From positions 1 to 23,367 of the forward strand of contig AUXH01000289.1 of NCBI GenBank assembly GCA_000482145.1: a DNA stretch of 23,367 nucleotides, in the 5' to 3' direction. The notes below the pieces were generated by a model that was not told where the DNA came from, did no database searches, and saw only the letters and a list, made by a program, of their open reading frames with translations. Positions within the stretch are counted from its first letter, which is position 1. Every line of letters begins with the position of its first letter. Positions 14,993 through 23,367 of the stretch are shown in pieces. This stretch comes from Strigomonas culicis. Lineage: Eukaryota; Euglenozoa; Kinetoplastea; Trypanosomatida; Trypanosomatidae. The translations under genes were made by a program, and so were the position numbers.

Positions 14993-15718
14993 TTATTTTG
15001 TTCGTGTTTTCTTTTTGCAAATCTCTTTTCTGTGCTTTACTTTTTGCGTCTTTTTTTTTTTTGTGTGTGTGTCCCTCGTGTTTTTGCAGTTCTTTTTTTT
15101 TTCTTGCATACTGATTAGGCGCATACGAAGATGCACTCTCCTTGCATACTAGTTATTCGTACACGGTGATGCACAGGGACAAATGCTGTTGCGAGTGCTT
15201 TTTTGTTATTTCTTCGTATATCTTTTGGTTGGTTTACAAAAGAGACGTTTTTGAGACAACGTATTATCCACCCACCGTCTTTTGCTTGAGAGTGGTGTTT
15301 TGTTACCGTACACATGACGTAAATGTAGTCTTTGGGACGTGACGGTTTACAGACAGAGACCAGTAAGTGCCCTGTGTGCGGCGAGTGATTTCCCTTTTCT
15401 CTAACTTTTTTTTTGTTGCAATCACACATCCATATACATATGTAATATACACCTTTTTTTTTTAGTGATTTCTCCTCTTTTAAATCGAGTGAAACATGTG
15501 AATGATAATATCAACCGTTCTCTTGCTTGGCTTCATCTCTTTTTGACTTTACCTTTACCCTTTTCCTATTACCATTTTCTTTTTTTTTCTTGTTGCTGTT
15601 CAATGTACCCACTATCTCCTCCTATTGTGCTTCGTGTTCTTTCTACATGGTGTAAATTCTTTACGACAAAAGAAAAAAAAGAAGAGTCTCATATTTCCCT
15701 CTCTATTCTCTCGTTGTC
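14993..15718 (+). promoter_or_regulatory. Intergenic spacer, T-rich, with splice acceptor near 15671
   Basis: A 726-nt T-rich spacer with T-runs at about 15050-15061, 15093-15101, 15405-15414 and 15453-15463, and a short (GT)n at about 15062-15071. The tract at about 15530-15660 is followed by AG 15671-15672. A second CT-rich stretch (15694-15713) lies between that AG and the ATG at 15719 with no AG after it. I see no credible ORF or RNA gene. Confidence 0.5.
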
Positions 15719-16606
15719 ATGAAACCGAACTTAGTGTCACCGCCACGGCGAGGTCCCCCACGCGTGCCGGCTCGGGCAGCCGCGGGTGCCGTGCCACAGC
15801 GCCTTAGTGCCACCAAAGCGAGCGACGGGGCTACCTTCAAACTGAGGGAAGGGGGTATTATGGTGCAGGCGTTCCAATTGAAGGCCGTCAAGGGCGAGAT
15901 GAATGATATTGCCATCGCGCTCCTCACTAGCAGCGACACCCTGCAGGACCTAGACCAGAAGCTGCGGCCCGGCTCCGGCGTCGAGGCGCAGGCACTGAAT
16001 TATGTCAAGACGCGGAACGCGAAAATTGTCGACAGCGCCGCCCGCGAGGACGCGCAGCACGCGAAGATGCGAGAAATGCGGGTCGTACTAGCGGAGATCG
16101 AGAAGGCGCGGGCTGACCGCATCCTCGTGGAGGAGCAGCGGCGGATGCACAAGAACCAGCACATGGTGTACGGCACGAGCTCGCCGCCGCTGAGCGTAGC
16201 GGCGAACCGCCCCCACGCGGCGAGCTCGCTGAACCCATACAGCACCGACGGGCAGAGGAAGGCCATGGAGAATCTATTCGGCGCCTCCGGTGGTTCGGAG
16301 GAGCAGCGGCCGCCACCGCAGCAGCAGGCGCCGAACTACAGCTATGCGCCGTACCCCACGCAGCGGCCGACGGCCTATCCGGCTGCGCCGCAGCAGCCGT
16401 ACCAGCAAGGGCCGTATGCACAGGCGTACGCTCCGCCGCCGCCGCAGCACCAACAGGCCCCGCCCCCGGGGGCGTACCAATACGGCGCGTACGCGGCACA
16501 GCTACAGCCGCAGCAGACCACGCAGCCGCCCGGGCAGGCGCCGTACCCTTCGGGGCAACCGAACCAGCGACCTGCGTACACGAGCCATAACTTCTATGCC
16601 TTGTAG
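15719..16606 (+). CDS. Unrecognised protein with helical core and Pro/Gln/Tyr-rich tail
   Basis: A 295-residue protein. Residues 1-35 are basic and Pro-rich (SPPRRGPPRVPARAAAG). Residues about 40-145 are a soluble helical core, with a probable coiled coil in the second half (MREMRVVLAEIEKARADRIL then VEEQRRMHKN). From about residue 190 the sequence is a disordered Pro/Gln/Tyr/Ala tail with tyrosines spaced every 4 to 8 residues (SYAPYPTQRPTAYPAAPQQP, then GAYQYGAYAAQ), ending HNFYAL. There is no signal peptide or membrane segment. Such tails favour multivalent contacts or condensates. The next gene downstream has a similar tail. I do not recognise the family. The ATG at 15719 is the start of the open frame. 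Confidence 0.78.
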   Translation: MKPNLVSPPRRGPPRVPARAAAGAVPQRLSATKASDGATFKLREGGIMVQAFQLKAVKGEMNDIAIALLTSSDTLQDLDQKLRPGSGVEAQALNYVKTRNAKIVDSAAREDAQHAKMREMRVVLAEIEKARADRILVEEQRRMHKNQHMVYGTSSPPLSVAANRPHAASSLNPYSTDGQRKAMENLFGASGGSEEQRPPPQQQAPNYSYAPYPTQRPTAYPAAPQQPYQQGPYAQAYAPPPPQHQQAPPPGAYQYGAYAAQLQPQQTTQPPGQAPYPSGQPNQRPAYTSHNFYAL

Positions 16607-17356
16607 ATGGCGCGCACCGTTGACGTCTGTTTTCTTCGCTGCCTCATATTGGCGTCGTTGCGCTTGGCCCCATCTTGGTTTCCTAGTGAGCATCGGTTTT
16701 GAGGAAACAGAAGTATTGTGTGTATTTGGTCACAAACAGAGGAAAGGAAAAAGGAGCGAGAACGACAGAGAGTGGGAAGGGAAGAAAGATGTATGTTAAA
16801 GAATACTCTCTGTCACACTTGCAGCACCGTACTGTTTTTTTTTTATTGAATTAGAAGTGCGTTCTAACTATTTTTTTTGGGGTTTTTTAAAGCTCACACG
16901 CACTGTCTTCTTTTCTTCCTCTTCTTTGTTTTTATTTAGCGCATTGTAGGACCCCGAGTGCGGGGAAATCTGTGCGTTTGATTTCCCATGTGAAATGTTT
17001 CCATTTGTATGCTTCTTTGCGCTTTATTGCAGTTCATTTTGTTCTTCGTTGACGATGTTATCGTTGCTGTGTGGAGTACTTCTCGTTGTAAATACCACTT
17101 GTGTAGCTTTCTGAAATAGCCAGTATCATGCAAATTATTTAGGAGTTGAGTAACATTCCCACGTGCTTGTAAATGTGGATCGTTGTAGTGATATGTGTGA
17201 ACCAGTTTTTTCGTTCCCCCTTTCTTGCTTTCTCGTTCGTCCTTTCCAAAAAGGAAAAACAAAAGGATACTATTGCATAGAGACTTTAGTTCCGGGAGCA
17301 GCACTGTTTATTACAACCATTATCATTGTTTTCTGATTCACCCGTCTTTACACGTC
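16607..17356 (+). promoter_or_regulatory. Intergenic spacer, 750 nt, with splice acceptor for the coiled-coil gene
   Basis: The first about 190 nt are purine-rich toward 16735-16800. T-runs follow at about 16834-16843 and 16871-16878. The stretch 16940-17200 is less repetitive than the other spacers, but I found no sense ORF, tRNA or clear snoRNA boxes in it. A tract at 17205-17247 is followed by AG 17252-17253. The predicted 5' UTR of 103 nt contains no ATG before 17357. Confidence 0.5.
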
Positions 17357-19069
17357 ATGTTCTCGCTGACCGCCGTGGCGGGACCCCTGCACATCGAGGT
17401 GGTGCTGGCCCCCGAGTGGGAGGACATCCACGCCCATTTCTCGCCTCTGGTGCGGCTGGCGCTCGTGGAGATGGGCGGGCGCGCGGTCTCGCCGCGGCCG
17501 CTCGTGTCCCCCCGCAGCGAGGCGCGCTCGGAGGGCAGGTCCAGCCCGGGCGGCTCGCCGAGCACGCTCGCGCAGATGTCCCCGGTGCGGCTCTCCCCCG
17601 ACGCGATGCTGCTCGCCGCGCTGGTGGCGCCGCTCCGGCTGGACCTGCCCCCTGTCTGGACGGAAGAGGAGGCGGAGGCGTACCATGCGTTTGTCAAGGC
17701 GCACGCGGCACGGGAGCGCAACGAGCGGTCTTACATTGCGTTTGTGTTCGAGGAGTACAAGCGGCGGAAGACGATCGAGCAGCGGTACACGCGCGCGATG
17801 GAGAAGGTGCAGCAGGAGCTGGCGGAGGCGCGCCAGCGCGACCTGCCGCCCTACGTGCGGAATCTCCTCGCCACGGTGGAGCGGTCCGAGCTCGAGGCGC
17901 GCGAGGGCATCGTCGACGCCTACGACGCCTTCCTGCGGTGGGTAGGGGAGACGACGCCGCAGTGGCTGCGGTCGGTCGCCGAGGCGGTCGCGGCGCGCGA
18001 GCGACAGGAAGAGGCGAAGCGGCAGGCGCTCGCCGCGGCGAAGGAGGCGCTCACGCAGGAGCTGACGGAGGGGAGGCTGAGCCTCGCGCCGGCCGACCGC
18101 CCGGCCACCTGCAGCGGCGCCTACGCCCCGGCGGTCGCCGTGGGCGAGGACGCGGACGCGGAGGATGTGTCGCCGAGCGCGCTGCGGCGCAAGGCGATCC
18201 GCATGCTCGAGCTGGAGGAGGCGAACTGCAAGCGCCGGCGCGAGGAGCAGCTACGGGAGCTCCAGCGGCAGGAGGCGGCGCTGCGACAGCAGCTGGAGGA
18301 GAAGCAGCACACGCACGACACGGAGGCCGCCGCGCGCAAGGCGCAGGAGACGGAGGCGCGGCGCCGGGCGCTGGCCGCGGAGGAGGCGCTCGTGGCGGCG
18401 CGCATCCAACAGCGGGAGGCAGAGAAGCGCTCGAAGGAGGGGGAGCGTCGGCAGATGCTCGAGCACATCCAGGCGGAGGAGGAGCTGCTGCGGCGGCGGA
18501 TGGAGGAGCGGGAGGCGCAGCGCCAGGCGTCCGAGGAGGAGGCGCGGCGGCAGGCGGCGCTGCGCCGGTCGGAGGCGTACAGCGCGACGGCGGCGGAGGA
18601 GGAGCGGCTGCGGCGCCGCATCCAGGAGCGCGAGGAGGCGCGCGCGGCGCAGCAGCGGGAGGCCGCACAGGCGGAGGCCACGCGGCGGGCGCAGGAGGAG
18701 GCCTTGCAGCAGGCGAAGAGCAGCGCGGAGCACCGCGAGCGCGAGGCGCAGCTGCGCTACCTCGAGGAGCAGGAGAAGCTGTACAAGGCCCACCTGCGCG
18801 CGAAGGAGATGGCGGCCATCCACAGCGTGCACCCGGCGCCGGTGCCGCCCCCCGTGTCGTACCCACCGGCGGCGGCGCCGCCCTACGCGATGTCCTACGC
18901 GCCCGGCCCTGCCATGTACGGCGGCTACGCCCCGCCCGCCGCCGCCGCGCCGGCACCGTACCCCGGCGCGCCCTGGGGGTACCAGCCGCCGCCCCCCGCG
19001 CCGTATGCGGGCTACGCGCCCTACGTAGCGCCTGCCCACCCTGCCGCGGCCTACTACCCTCCGCGATGA
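17357..19069 (+). CDS. Long coiled-coil protein with Pro/Ala/Tyr-rich tail
   Basis: A 570-residue protein. The frame opens at a TTG at 17225, but the first ATG after the predicted acceptor is 17357, giving MFSLTAVAGPLHIEVVLAPE. Residues 1-45 look like a small beta-rich unit; 46-95 are Ser/Pro-rich. Residues about 110-215 are helical, with YIAFVFEEYKRRKTIEQRYT. From about 270 to 492 there is a nearly continuous Glu/Arg/Ala/Gln coiled coil (units such as LRRRMEEREAQRQASEEEAR). The last about 73 residues are a disordered Pro/Ala/Tyr tail (PPYAMSYAPGPAMYGGYAPP then WGYQPPPPAPYAGYAPY). A structural or cytoskeletal role is plausible but unproven. The region is so GC-rich that long frames are open in other phases and on the minus strand, including one longer than this gene in another + frame. 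That frame has no ATG near its start and reads as Gly/Ala/Arg shadow. Confidence 0.82.
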   Translation: MFSLTAVAGPLHIEVVLAPEWEDIHAHFSPLVRLALVEMGGRAVSPRPLVSPRSEARSEGRSSPGGSPSTLAQMSPVRLSPDAMLLAALVAPLRLDLPPVWTEEEAEAYHAFVKAHAARERNERSYIAFVFEEYKRRKTIEQRYTRAMEKVQQELAEARQRDLPPYVRNLLATVERSELEAREGIVDAYDAFLRWVGETTPQWLRSVAEAVAARERQEEAKRQALAAAKEALTQELTEGRLSLAPADRPATCSGAYAPAVAVGEDADAEDVSPSALRRKAIRMLELEEANCKRRREEQLRELQRQEAALRQQLEEKQHTHDTEAAARKAQETEARRRALAAEEALVAARIQQREAEKRSKEGERRQMLEHIQAEEELLRRRMEEREAQRQASEEEARRQAALRRSEAYSATAAEEERLRRRIQEREEARAAQQREAAQAEATRRAQEEALQQAKSSAEHREREAQLRYLEEQEKLYKAHLRAKEMAAIHSVHPAPVPPPVSYPPAAAPPYAMSYAPGPAMYGGYAPPAAAAPAPYPGAPWGYQPPPPAPYAGYAPYVAPAHPAAAYYPPR

Positions 19070-19734
19070 GGAAGGCGGTGGCGTGCCTATGTAGGACACT
19101 GCATTCAATGCTTGTAAAAAACGAACAACAACAACAACAACAACAAAAGAGCACCGAATTTGGCTCACACTGTTGTAAATGATCTGTTCTTGTTCTCTTT
19201 TTTGCGTATATATATATATCTACTACAATTGCTTTTCTACTCGTTGCTTTTTTCCACTTCTTTTTTTAAAAAATCCCCCCTTTCGTGCTTCTTAGTGAGT
19301 AGTACCCGAAAAGGGAGTTTCAACAAAAACAACTCATTGGTCCACAGACGCAACTTTCTGACATACGGTCTCATTTACGTTTTTCTTTCTTTCCTCACTT
19401 CCCCCCCCTCCTCTTTCTCCTTTTCAGTAAGTGAAAAACTCGTCTTTTTCATTCTTTTCTTTTCGCGTCTCTTAATTGCACCGAAGTCACAACAAAGTGA
19501 GTTTTATCCATTTCCGTTGATTTCGGTTCTTTTTTGTCTTAATAGAGCGGCATATTGTATGCCTTTGCTGTGTATAGTACTACAGTAAGCATTCATTCTC
19601 TTTTTTTTCTTTGGCGCGGGTCTGTTACTAGAGCAAGATACAATCATCTTGTTTTTGTATATTATATACCTCCAGTTTTGTGCTTCTTTTTCTGTTTTCG
19701 TTATCTTCCCGCTTCTGTACCAGTATAGCACGCC
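19070..19734 (+). promoter_or_regulatory. Intergenic spacer with (AAC)7 and kinase splice acceptor
   Basis: A 665-nt spacer with (AAC)7 at 19124-19144, a short TA repeat near 19207-19219 and many T/C tracts. The last tract, 19684-19720, runs straight into AG 19722-19723, leaving an 11-nt 5' UTR before ATG 19735. It is one of the clearest acceptor sites in the window. No gene is seen. Confidence 0.65.
19124..19144 (+). repeat. (AAC)7 trinucleotide microsatellite
   Basis: Seven perfect AAC units, 55 nt after the stop codon of the coiled-coil gene, so in its 3' UTR. Confidence 0.9.
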
Positions 19735-22203
19735 ATGTCCACTTCAGCTTTACTCGGTGGCATACTGATATCGCCGTCCTTGCGCGACGGCTCGTCGGAG
19801 GCCAGTGTTGCCCGTAATGTGAGTGTGAAATCACCGCGCTCCCCTGCGCGGCGCCGGTCCAGCAACGGGGATAGTCGCTGCGGGGCCGACACCACCGGGG
19901 CCGCCGTGACCGCGCGCAGCAACGGCAGTGCGCCGGAGCAGCACTACGCCTCTTCGCTGAATAGCAACGGCGGTGGCGCACATCTCGCGTCACCGTTCAG
20001 CGCGTCACCGAACCCGACGCAGCGTCTGTCCGTTGGCTCCTCCACCCCGTACGAAAACTACAACAACGTGACGTTCGGCGGTACCTACGATAACAGCCAG
20101 CGCCGATCTGGGGACCGGGTGGGGGAGCAGACGCCTTCCATGAGCTCTGTCTGTGACCCTGTGCAGATGTCGTACCCGTCTGTCTCCACCAACGTCACGC
20201 GCGTCGGCGGCATGGGTGGCGTGCGCTCGCCACGGTTTGGGGATATGGGAACGCCGCACCGTTCGCTGGCCTTCCAGCGTGGTCGCGTGGTCGGGTCTGG
20301 CGGCTTTGGCACAGTGTACCAGGCCCTTCTGTCCGACGGCAGCATGGCGGCCGTAAAGGAGCTGAGGATCGAGAGCACCAACCTCAAGGCAATCGATAGA
20401 GAGATTTTGGCGATGAGTAGCATCCCACCGCACCCAAACTGTGTCCGCTACTTTGGGTCGCGGCACAGCAAGAAACGCTACTATATTCTCATGGAATTCA
20501 TCAGTGGCGGTAGCATCCACTCGCTGCGCCAGCAGATGGGTGCCTTTCGGGAATCTGTCTTCCAGCCGTATGCGTACATGGTCCTCCTCGGTTTACAGCA
20601 TTTGCATTCCCACGGCATTGTTCATCGCGACATCAAAGGTGCCAATGTGCTGCTAGATGAGCGTGGTTGCGCCAAGATTGTGGACTTTGGCTGCTGCAAG
20701 GTGCTGAATGAGCTGCACTCCACCATCGGCGGGGGCGGCACGCCGCTGTGGATGGCCCCGGAGGTGTGCCGCGGCGAAACCGCCAACGAGAAGTCGGACG
20801 TGTGGTCCTTGGGCTGCTTGTGCCTCGAAATGGTGAACGACAGCGGCGTTCCCTGGAGCTTCCCGCCCAGCGCGACGCTCCCCGGCGTTGCCTATGCGAT
20901 TGCGGCCGCCACGAAACCGCCGTCGATTCCTACCACGCTCACGCCCCTTGCGCAGGACTTCATCGCGAGCTGCCTCAAGCTGGACCCCGATCAGCGCATG
21001 ACCGTGTCCGACTTGCTGAATCACCCGTTCTTCGACCAGGACTACACGGATGACTGCGATGACGAGTCGCTCTCCGACACCGAGTTCAGCAGCACGGTGC
21101 GCGAGTCCGCCGTGAAGCGCCTCGTGCGCAATGCGCAGCGCGGGGAGGCGCCCATCCCGCACGCCACCGCCGGCACGCGCGAGCCCAGCATGGTCCAGCG
21201 GGACGGGCGCGACGAAGGCCCGCGGAGCCCCTCGAACCCGCTTGTGAGCAACAAGGACAAGCGCTTCCTGTCGACCAACGCCGGCTTCCACCTCAAGGCC
21301 GTGGCGGACGACGAGGACGACGAGGCGGAGGCGGAGGATAACGCAGCACTGCTCGCGGCAGTGGAGAAGACCCCATCCGCCACAGCCGAGGATGTGGTCT
21401 ACGACGACGCGGAGTACCAAAAGATCTTCGACGAGTTGCTTTTGTGTATGGATCAGACGCCGCAGTCAACCTCGGGGTCACCGCATGCGCACGCCAACGA
21501 GAGGAAGAAGTCCGCCCAGCGCGGGCCCCCGAGCCGCTCGTCGGATGAGGACGACACCTCCAGCAGTTCCAGTGAGAGCTACACGAGCAGCAATGACAGC
21601 CGCGAGGATCAGAGCAAGGAGAGCAGCCCCGCACTGGCGCCGCCGACGCCCAAGAAGAGCATGAGCGCGGTACAGAAGAGCGCGACGCTCGCCCCGCCGC
21701 CGGTGGCGGTGCCGCTGCCGAGCGTCGCGGTGGCGGCGGCGGCGGCGCAGGCGCGCGTACCTCTGCGGGAGCCGGCGGCCGTGCACACCTCCCCCCGGAT
21801 GCTCCCGGGGCGCTCCCACGCGCGGCCGCCCGCAAAGGTGCTGACATCCGAGGAGATCGTCGTGCCCAAGAAGAGGCCCTCGACGCACGTGGACGCCGTG
21901 AGCCTCTCCCCTTCGTCGCCGGACCGGGGCGACCTGGTGTGGTTCACGGAGGGCGCCGGCCACGTCGGCTCCGGGAAGGAGATCTCCTCCACCCAGAAGG
22001 AGCTGAACGACATACTGGGGATTCCCTCTCACGCGGTCGTCAAACCGCAGAAGTCCGTCTCGTCCACCAAGTCGTCGTCCAAGTCGCACGCCTCTAGCAA
22101 CGTGGAAAGCGAGCAACGCACGAAGAGTATCTTCTCCCTGCTCACGCTCAGCGGGAGGGGCAAGGATGAGACGAAGCCAGCGCGGTCCTCTCAAAGGCAC
22201 TAG
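19735..22203 (+). CDS. STE11/MAPKKK-like serine/threonine protein kinase
   Basis: An 822-residue protein. Residues 1-180 are a disordered Ser/Asn/Gly-rich N-terminal region. The kinase domain spans about 180-438 and is complete: glycine loop GSGGFGTVY (187-195), catalytic lysine K208 in AAVKEL, HRDIKGAN with D299 and N304, DFG at 317-319 in VDFGCCKV, and the activation-segment end GGTPLWMAPEV (E343). SDVWSLGCLCLEM follows, and the domain ends PDQRMTVSDLLNHPFF. The IKGAN and GTPxWMAPE signatures point to the STE11/MAPKKK class, which phosphorylates MAP kinase kinases. The C-terminal 380 residues are disordered, with acidic runs (DDEDDEAEAEDN) and Ser/Asp/Glu clusters that suit CK2 phosphorylation, and an Ala/Val/Pro stretch near 650-680. 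No regulatory domain such as PB1, SAM or a coiled coil is recognised. All catalytic residues are present, so activity is expected. Confidence 0.93.
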   Translation: MSTSALLGGILISPSLRDGSSEASVARNVSVKSPRSPARRRSSNGDSRCGADTTGAAVTARSNGSAPEQHYASSLNSNGGGAHLASPFSASPNPTQRLSVGSSTPYENYNNVTFGGTYDNSQRRSGDRVGEQTPSMSSVCDPVQMSYPSVSTNVTRVGGMGGVRSPRFGDMGTPHRSLAFQRGRVVGSGGFGTVYQALLSDGSMAAVKELRIESTNLKAIDREILAMSSIPPHPNCVRYFGSRHSKKRYYILMEFISGGSIHSLRQQMGAFRESVFQPYAYMVLLGLQHLHSHGIVHRDIKGANVLLDERGCAKIVDFGCCKVLNELHSTIGGGGTPLWMAPEVCRGETANEKSDVWSLGCLCLEMVNDSGVPWSFPPSATLPGVAYAIAAATKPPSIPTTLTPLAQDFIASCLKLDPDQRMTVSDLLNHPFFDQDYTDDCDDESLSDTEFSSTVRESAVKRLVRNAQRGEAPIPHATAGTREPSMVQRDGRDEGPRSPSNPLVSNKDKRFLSTNAGFHLKAVADDEDDEAEAEDNAALLAAVEKTPSATAEDVVYDDAEYQKIFDELLLCMDQTPQSTSGSPHAHANERKKSAQRGPPSRSSDEDDTSSSSSESYTSSNDSREDQSKESSPALAPPTPKKSMSAVQKSATLAPPPVAVPLPSVAVAAAAAQARVPLREPAAVHTSPRMLPGRSHARPPAKVLTSEEIVVPKKRPSTHVDAVSLSPSSPDRGDLVWFTEGAGHVGSGKEISSTQKELNDILGIPSHAVVKPQKSVSSTKSSSKSHASSNVESEQRTKSIFSLLTLSGRGKDETKPARSSQRH

Positions 22204-22968
22204 CTGGAAATACATTGCTTGTACTTTGATTGCTGAGTGTACCGTTAGGTTGTTCATACCTGTACACCTTTTGCAGGACATTCGGGTTGGGTTCTAATTG
22301 CTTTCCAACACAAACGGACGCTCTCCTATCACCACTGGGCCATAAGGAGGGTGCTTTCTTCATACATGTACATCTCATTTTGTCAATGTATTGTGCTTAG
22401 TCCTTTTTTTTTTGTATTTTGGGTCACATTCTATTACGTCACTTTCGGTGATGTACACACTGTAGGAATGCGTTTCGCTCAGACTTTTAGCTAAACACAT
22501 CTGTATATAATATAAGAATGATTAAATTTATAGGTTGCATATGCGCTTGCATCTACATCAATATGTATATATCTTTCTATTTATATACATTCCTGTTTAT
22601 TTTCTCGTTTCGTTCTTTTCCACATGCGTGTTTTTTTCTCTTTCCTTTTCTCTCGTTGGCACATCGGTTTTTATATTTCTGTTTACTTACCTTTTCTTCT
22701 TTCTCAAAATTGTTGTTCTTTCTTCGTCATACTATTAGTGATGACTGTTCATTTTTTTTTCCCGTTTGCACATTGTCAGCAGTACGCTCCTCTTGATCTT
22801 TGCATGTGAATCTCTATGACTTACAGTGTAATTCTCTGACGTGAGATACTATCAATGGTTGCTTCTCCGCTCCCTCTTGCTCTCTTTCTCCTTGTTTCTC
22901 GTGTGTTCTTTATTGTTCCACTTATTATTTGTGCCCCCTCATTCACAGTTCCTCAAGGAGAAAAAAAA
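22204..22968 (+). promoter_or_regulatory. Intergenic spacer with splice acceptor for P0
   Basis: A 765-nt AT-rich spacer with a T9-T10 run near 22404 and T-rich sequence over 22570-22730. A tract at about 22861-22925 precedes AG 22947-22948, giving a 20-nt 5' UTR that ends in an A9 run directly before the ATG at 22969. A 92-codon ATG frame at 22518-22796 is Phe/Leu/Ser-rich because it reads pyrimidine-rich DNA; I do not call it a gene. No RNA gene is seen. Confidence 0.55.
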
Positions 22969-23367
22969 ATGCCTTCCATCACTCAAGCGAAGCAGGAGTA
23001 TGAGGTCCGCATGAACAATGCCATGTCCAAGTACAGCAAGGTGCTGTTCGTGGGCATGGACAATGTGACCTCCCAGCAGGTGCACGACGTGCGTGCTGCG
23101 CTCCGCGGCAAGGCGGAGTTCATCATGGGCAAGAAGACGCTCCAGGCGAAGATCGTGGAGAAGCGCGCGCTCAGCAAGGGCGCCAATGCGGACGCCAAGA
23201 AGTTCTACGAGCAGTGCGAGGAGCACGCGCTCCTGACCGGCAACAGCGGCCTCATCTTCACCAACGAGGAGATCCCGGAGATCATGGCCGTGCTGGACAA
23301 GTTCCGCAACAAGGCCCCCGCTCGTGTCGGCGCCATCGCGCCCTGCGATGTGGTCGTGCCCGCTGGT
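22969..23367 (+). CDS. 60S acidic ribosomal protein P0 (uL10), N-terminal part, cut by window end
   Basis: 133 residues are visible, in frame to the window edge without a stop. The sequence begins [20 protein letters not shown] and continues with [45 protein letters not shown] and [16 protein letters not shown]. These match the rRNA-binding uL10 domain of eukaryotic P0: the MGKxT segment, LLxGNxGLIFTN and the RxGAIAPxDVxVPAG signature. P0 anchors the P1/P2 stalk on the large ribosomal subunit and helps recruit elongation factors. The full protein is usually about 320 residues with an acidic P-domain tail, which lies outside the window. ATG 22969 follows a short A-run and a good splice acceptor. 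Third codon positions are nearly all C/G, as expected for a highly expressed gene. Confidence 0.96.
   Translation, partial: MPSITQAKQEYEVRMNNAMSKYSKVLFVGMDNVTSQQVHDVRAALRGKAEFIMGKKTLQAKIVEKRALSKGANADAKKFYEQCEEHALLTGNSGLIFTNEEIPEIMAVLDKFRNKAPARVGAIAPCDVVVPAG

Noticed and set aside
17030..17130. Possible small RNA with a short hairpin (ACGAT-GTT-ATCGT near 17052)
   Set aside because: The stem is only 5 bp, and no convincing C/D or H/ACA boxes or tRNA elements could be placed around it.
16936..17304. A 122-codon minus-strand frame in the spacer before the coiled-coil gene
   Set aside because: It opens at GTG, has no domain, is on the opposite strand and includes the complement of the polypyrimidine tract. 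The spacer is less repetitive than others, but I could not support an RNA gene there either.
18051..19168. Several minus-strand open frames of 180 to 370 codons
   Set aside because: They are antisense shadows of the GC-rich coiled-coil gene: Arg/Pro/Ala-rich and Leu/Arg-rich, with no domain and opposite to all neighbours.
17326..19182. A 618-codon open frame on + in another phase, longer than the coiled-coil gene
   Set aside because: It opens at a TTG and has no ATG until the last about 40 codons. Its translation is a Gly/Ala/Arg run typical of a shifted reading of GC-rich coding DNA.
22518..22796. A 92-codon ATG frame upstream of P0
   Set aside because: It is Phe/Leu/Ser/Tyr-rich because it reads pyrimidine-rich spacer DNA; the apparent membrane character is a composition effect.

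Overview
The window looks like nuclear DNA of a trypanosomatid (Kinetoplastea). Every supported gene lies head to tail on the + strand and is uninterrupted by introns. GC-rich coding blocks alternate with AT-rich spacers of about 250 to 850 bases. Nearly every spacer ends in a long polypyrimidine tract followed by an AG and then the first ATG, which is the layout expected for spliced-leader trans-splicing of a polycistronic transcript. There are no bacterial-type ribosome binding sites, promoters or operons, and I found no tRNA, rRNA, mobile element or CRISPR array. I cannot name the species. The coding GC and the compact spacers fit a non-Trypanosoma, insect-parasite or Leishmania-like lineage, but that is inference.

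Layout: (1) 2-358, the C-terminal end of an unrecognised protein cut by the window edge. (2) 701-1387, a small probably mitochondrial protein with a degenerate RNase III fold. (3) 1731-3449, a CCCH zinc-finger protein carrying a lone, degenerate second RecA lobe of a DEAD-box helicase. (4) 4298-5458, an RNI-type leucine-rich repeat protein. (5) 5866-6726, an all-helical, possibly armadillo-like protein. (6) 6982-9060, arginyl-tRNA synthetase with an unusual internal insertion. (7) 9586-11352, an F-box plus JmjC protein closely matching JMJD6 at its active site. (8) 11798-13087, an unrecognised protein with about three membrane segments. (9) 13514-14992, an unrecognised helical protein ending in a PCNA-binding-like PIP box. 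(10) 15719-16606 and (11) 17357-19069, two neighbouring genes that both end in Pro/Tyr/Ala/Gln-rich disordered tails. (12) 19735-22203, a STE11/MAPKKK-like protein kinase. (13) 22969 to the edge, the N-terminal part of ribosomal stalk protein P0 (uL10).

The genes do not form one pathway. As is usual in trypanosomatids, unrelated genes share a transcription unit: translation (arginyl-tRNA synthetase, P0), RNA binding (CCCH protein), hydroxylation or chromatin/splicing (JmjC), signalling (kinase) and several lineage-specific proteins. Control is therefore expected after transcription, through splice-acceptor choice, UTRs and codon bias. The arginyl-tRNA synthetase, CCCH protein and P0 show the strongest preference for C or G at third codon positions, consistent with high expression.

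The observations most worth following are the arginyl-tRNA synthetase insertion of roughly 100 residues, which appears to hold a diverged internal duplication; the C-terminal PIP box in an uncharacterised gene; the helicase-lobe pseudoenzyme joined to a CCCH finger; and the inactive RNase III-like protein.
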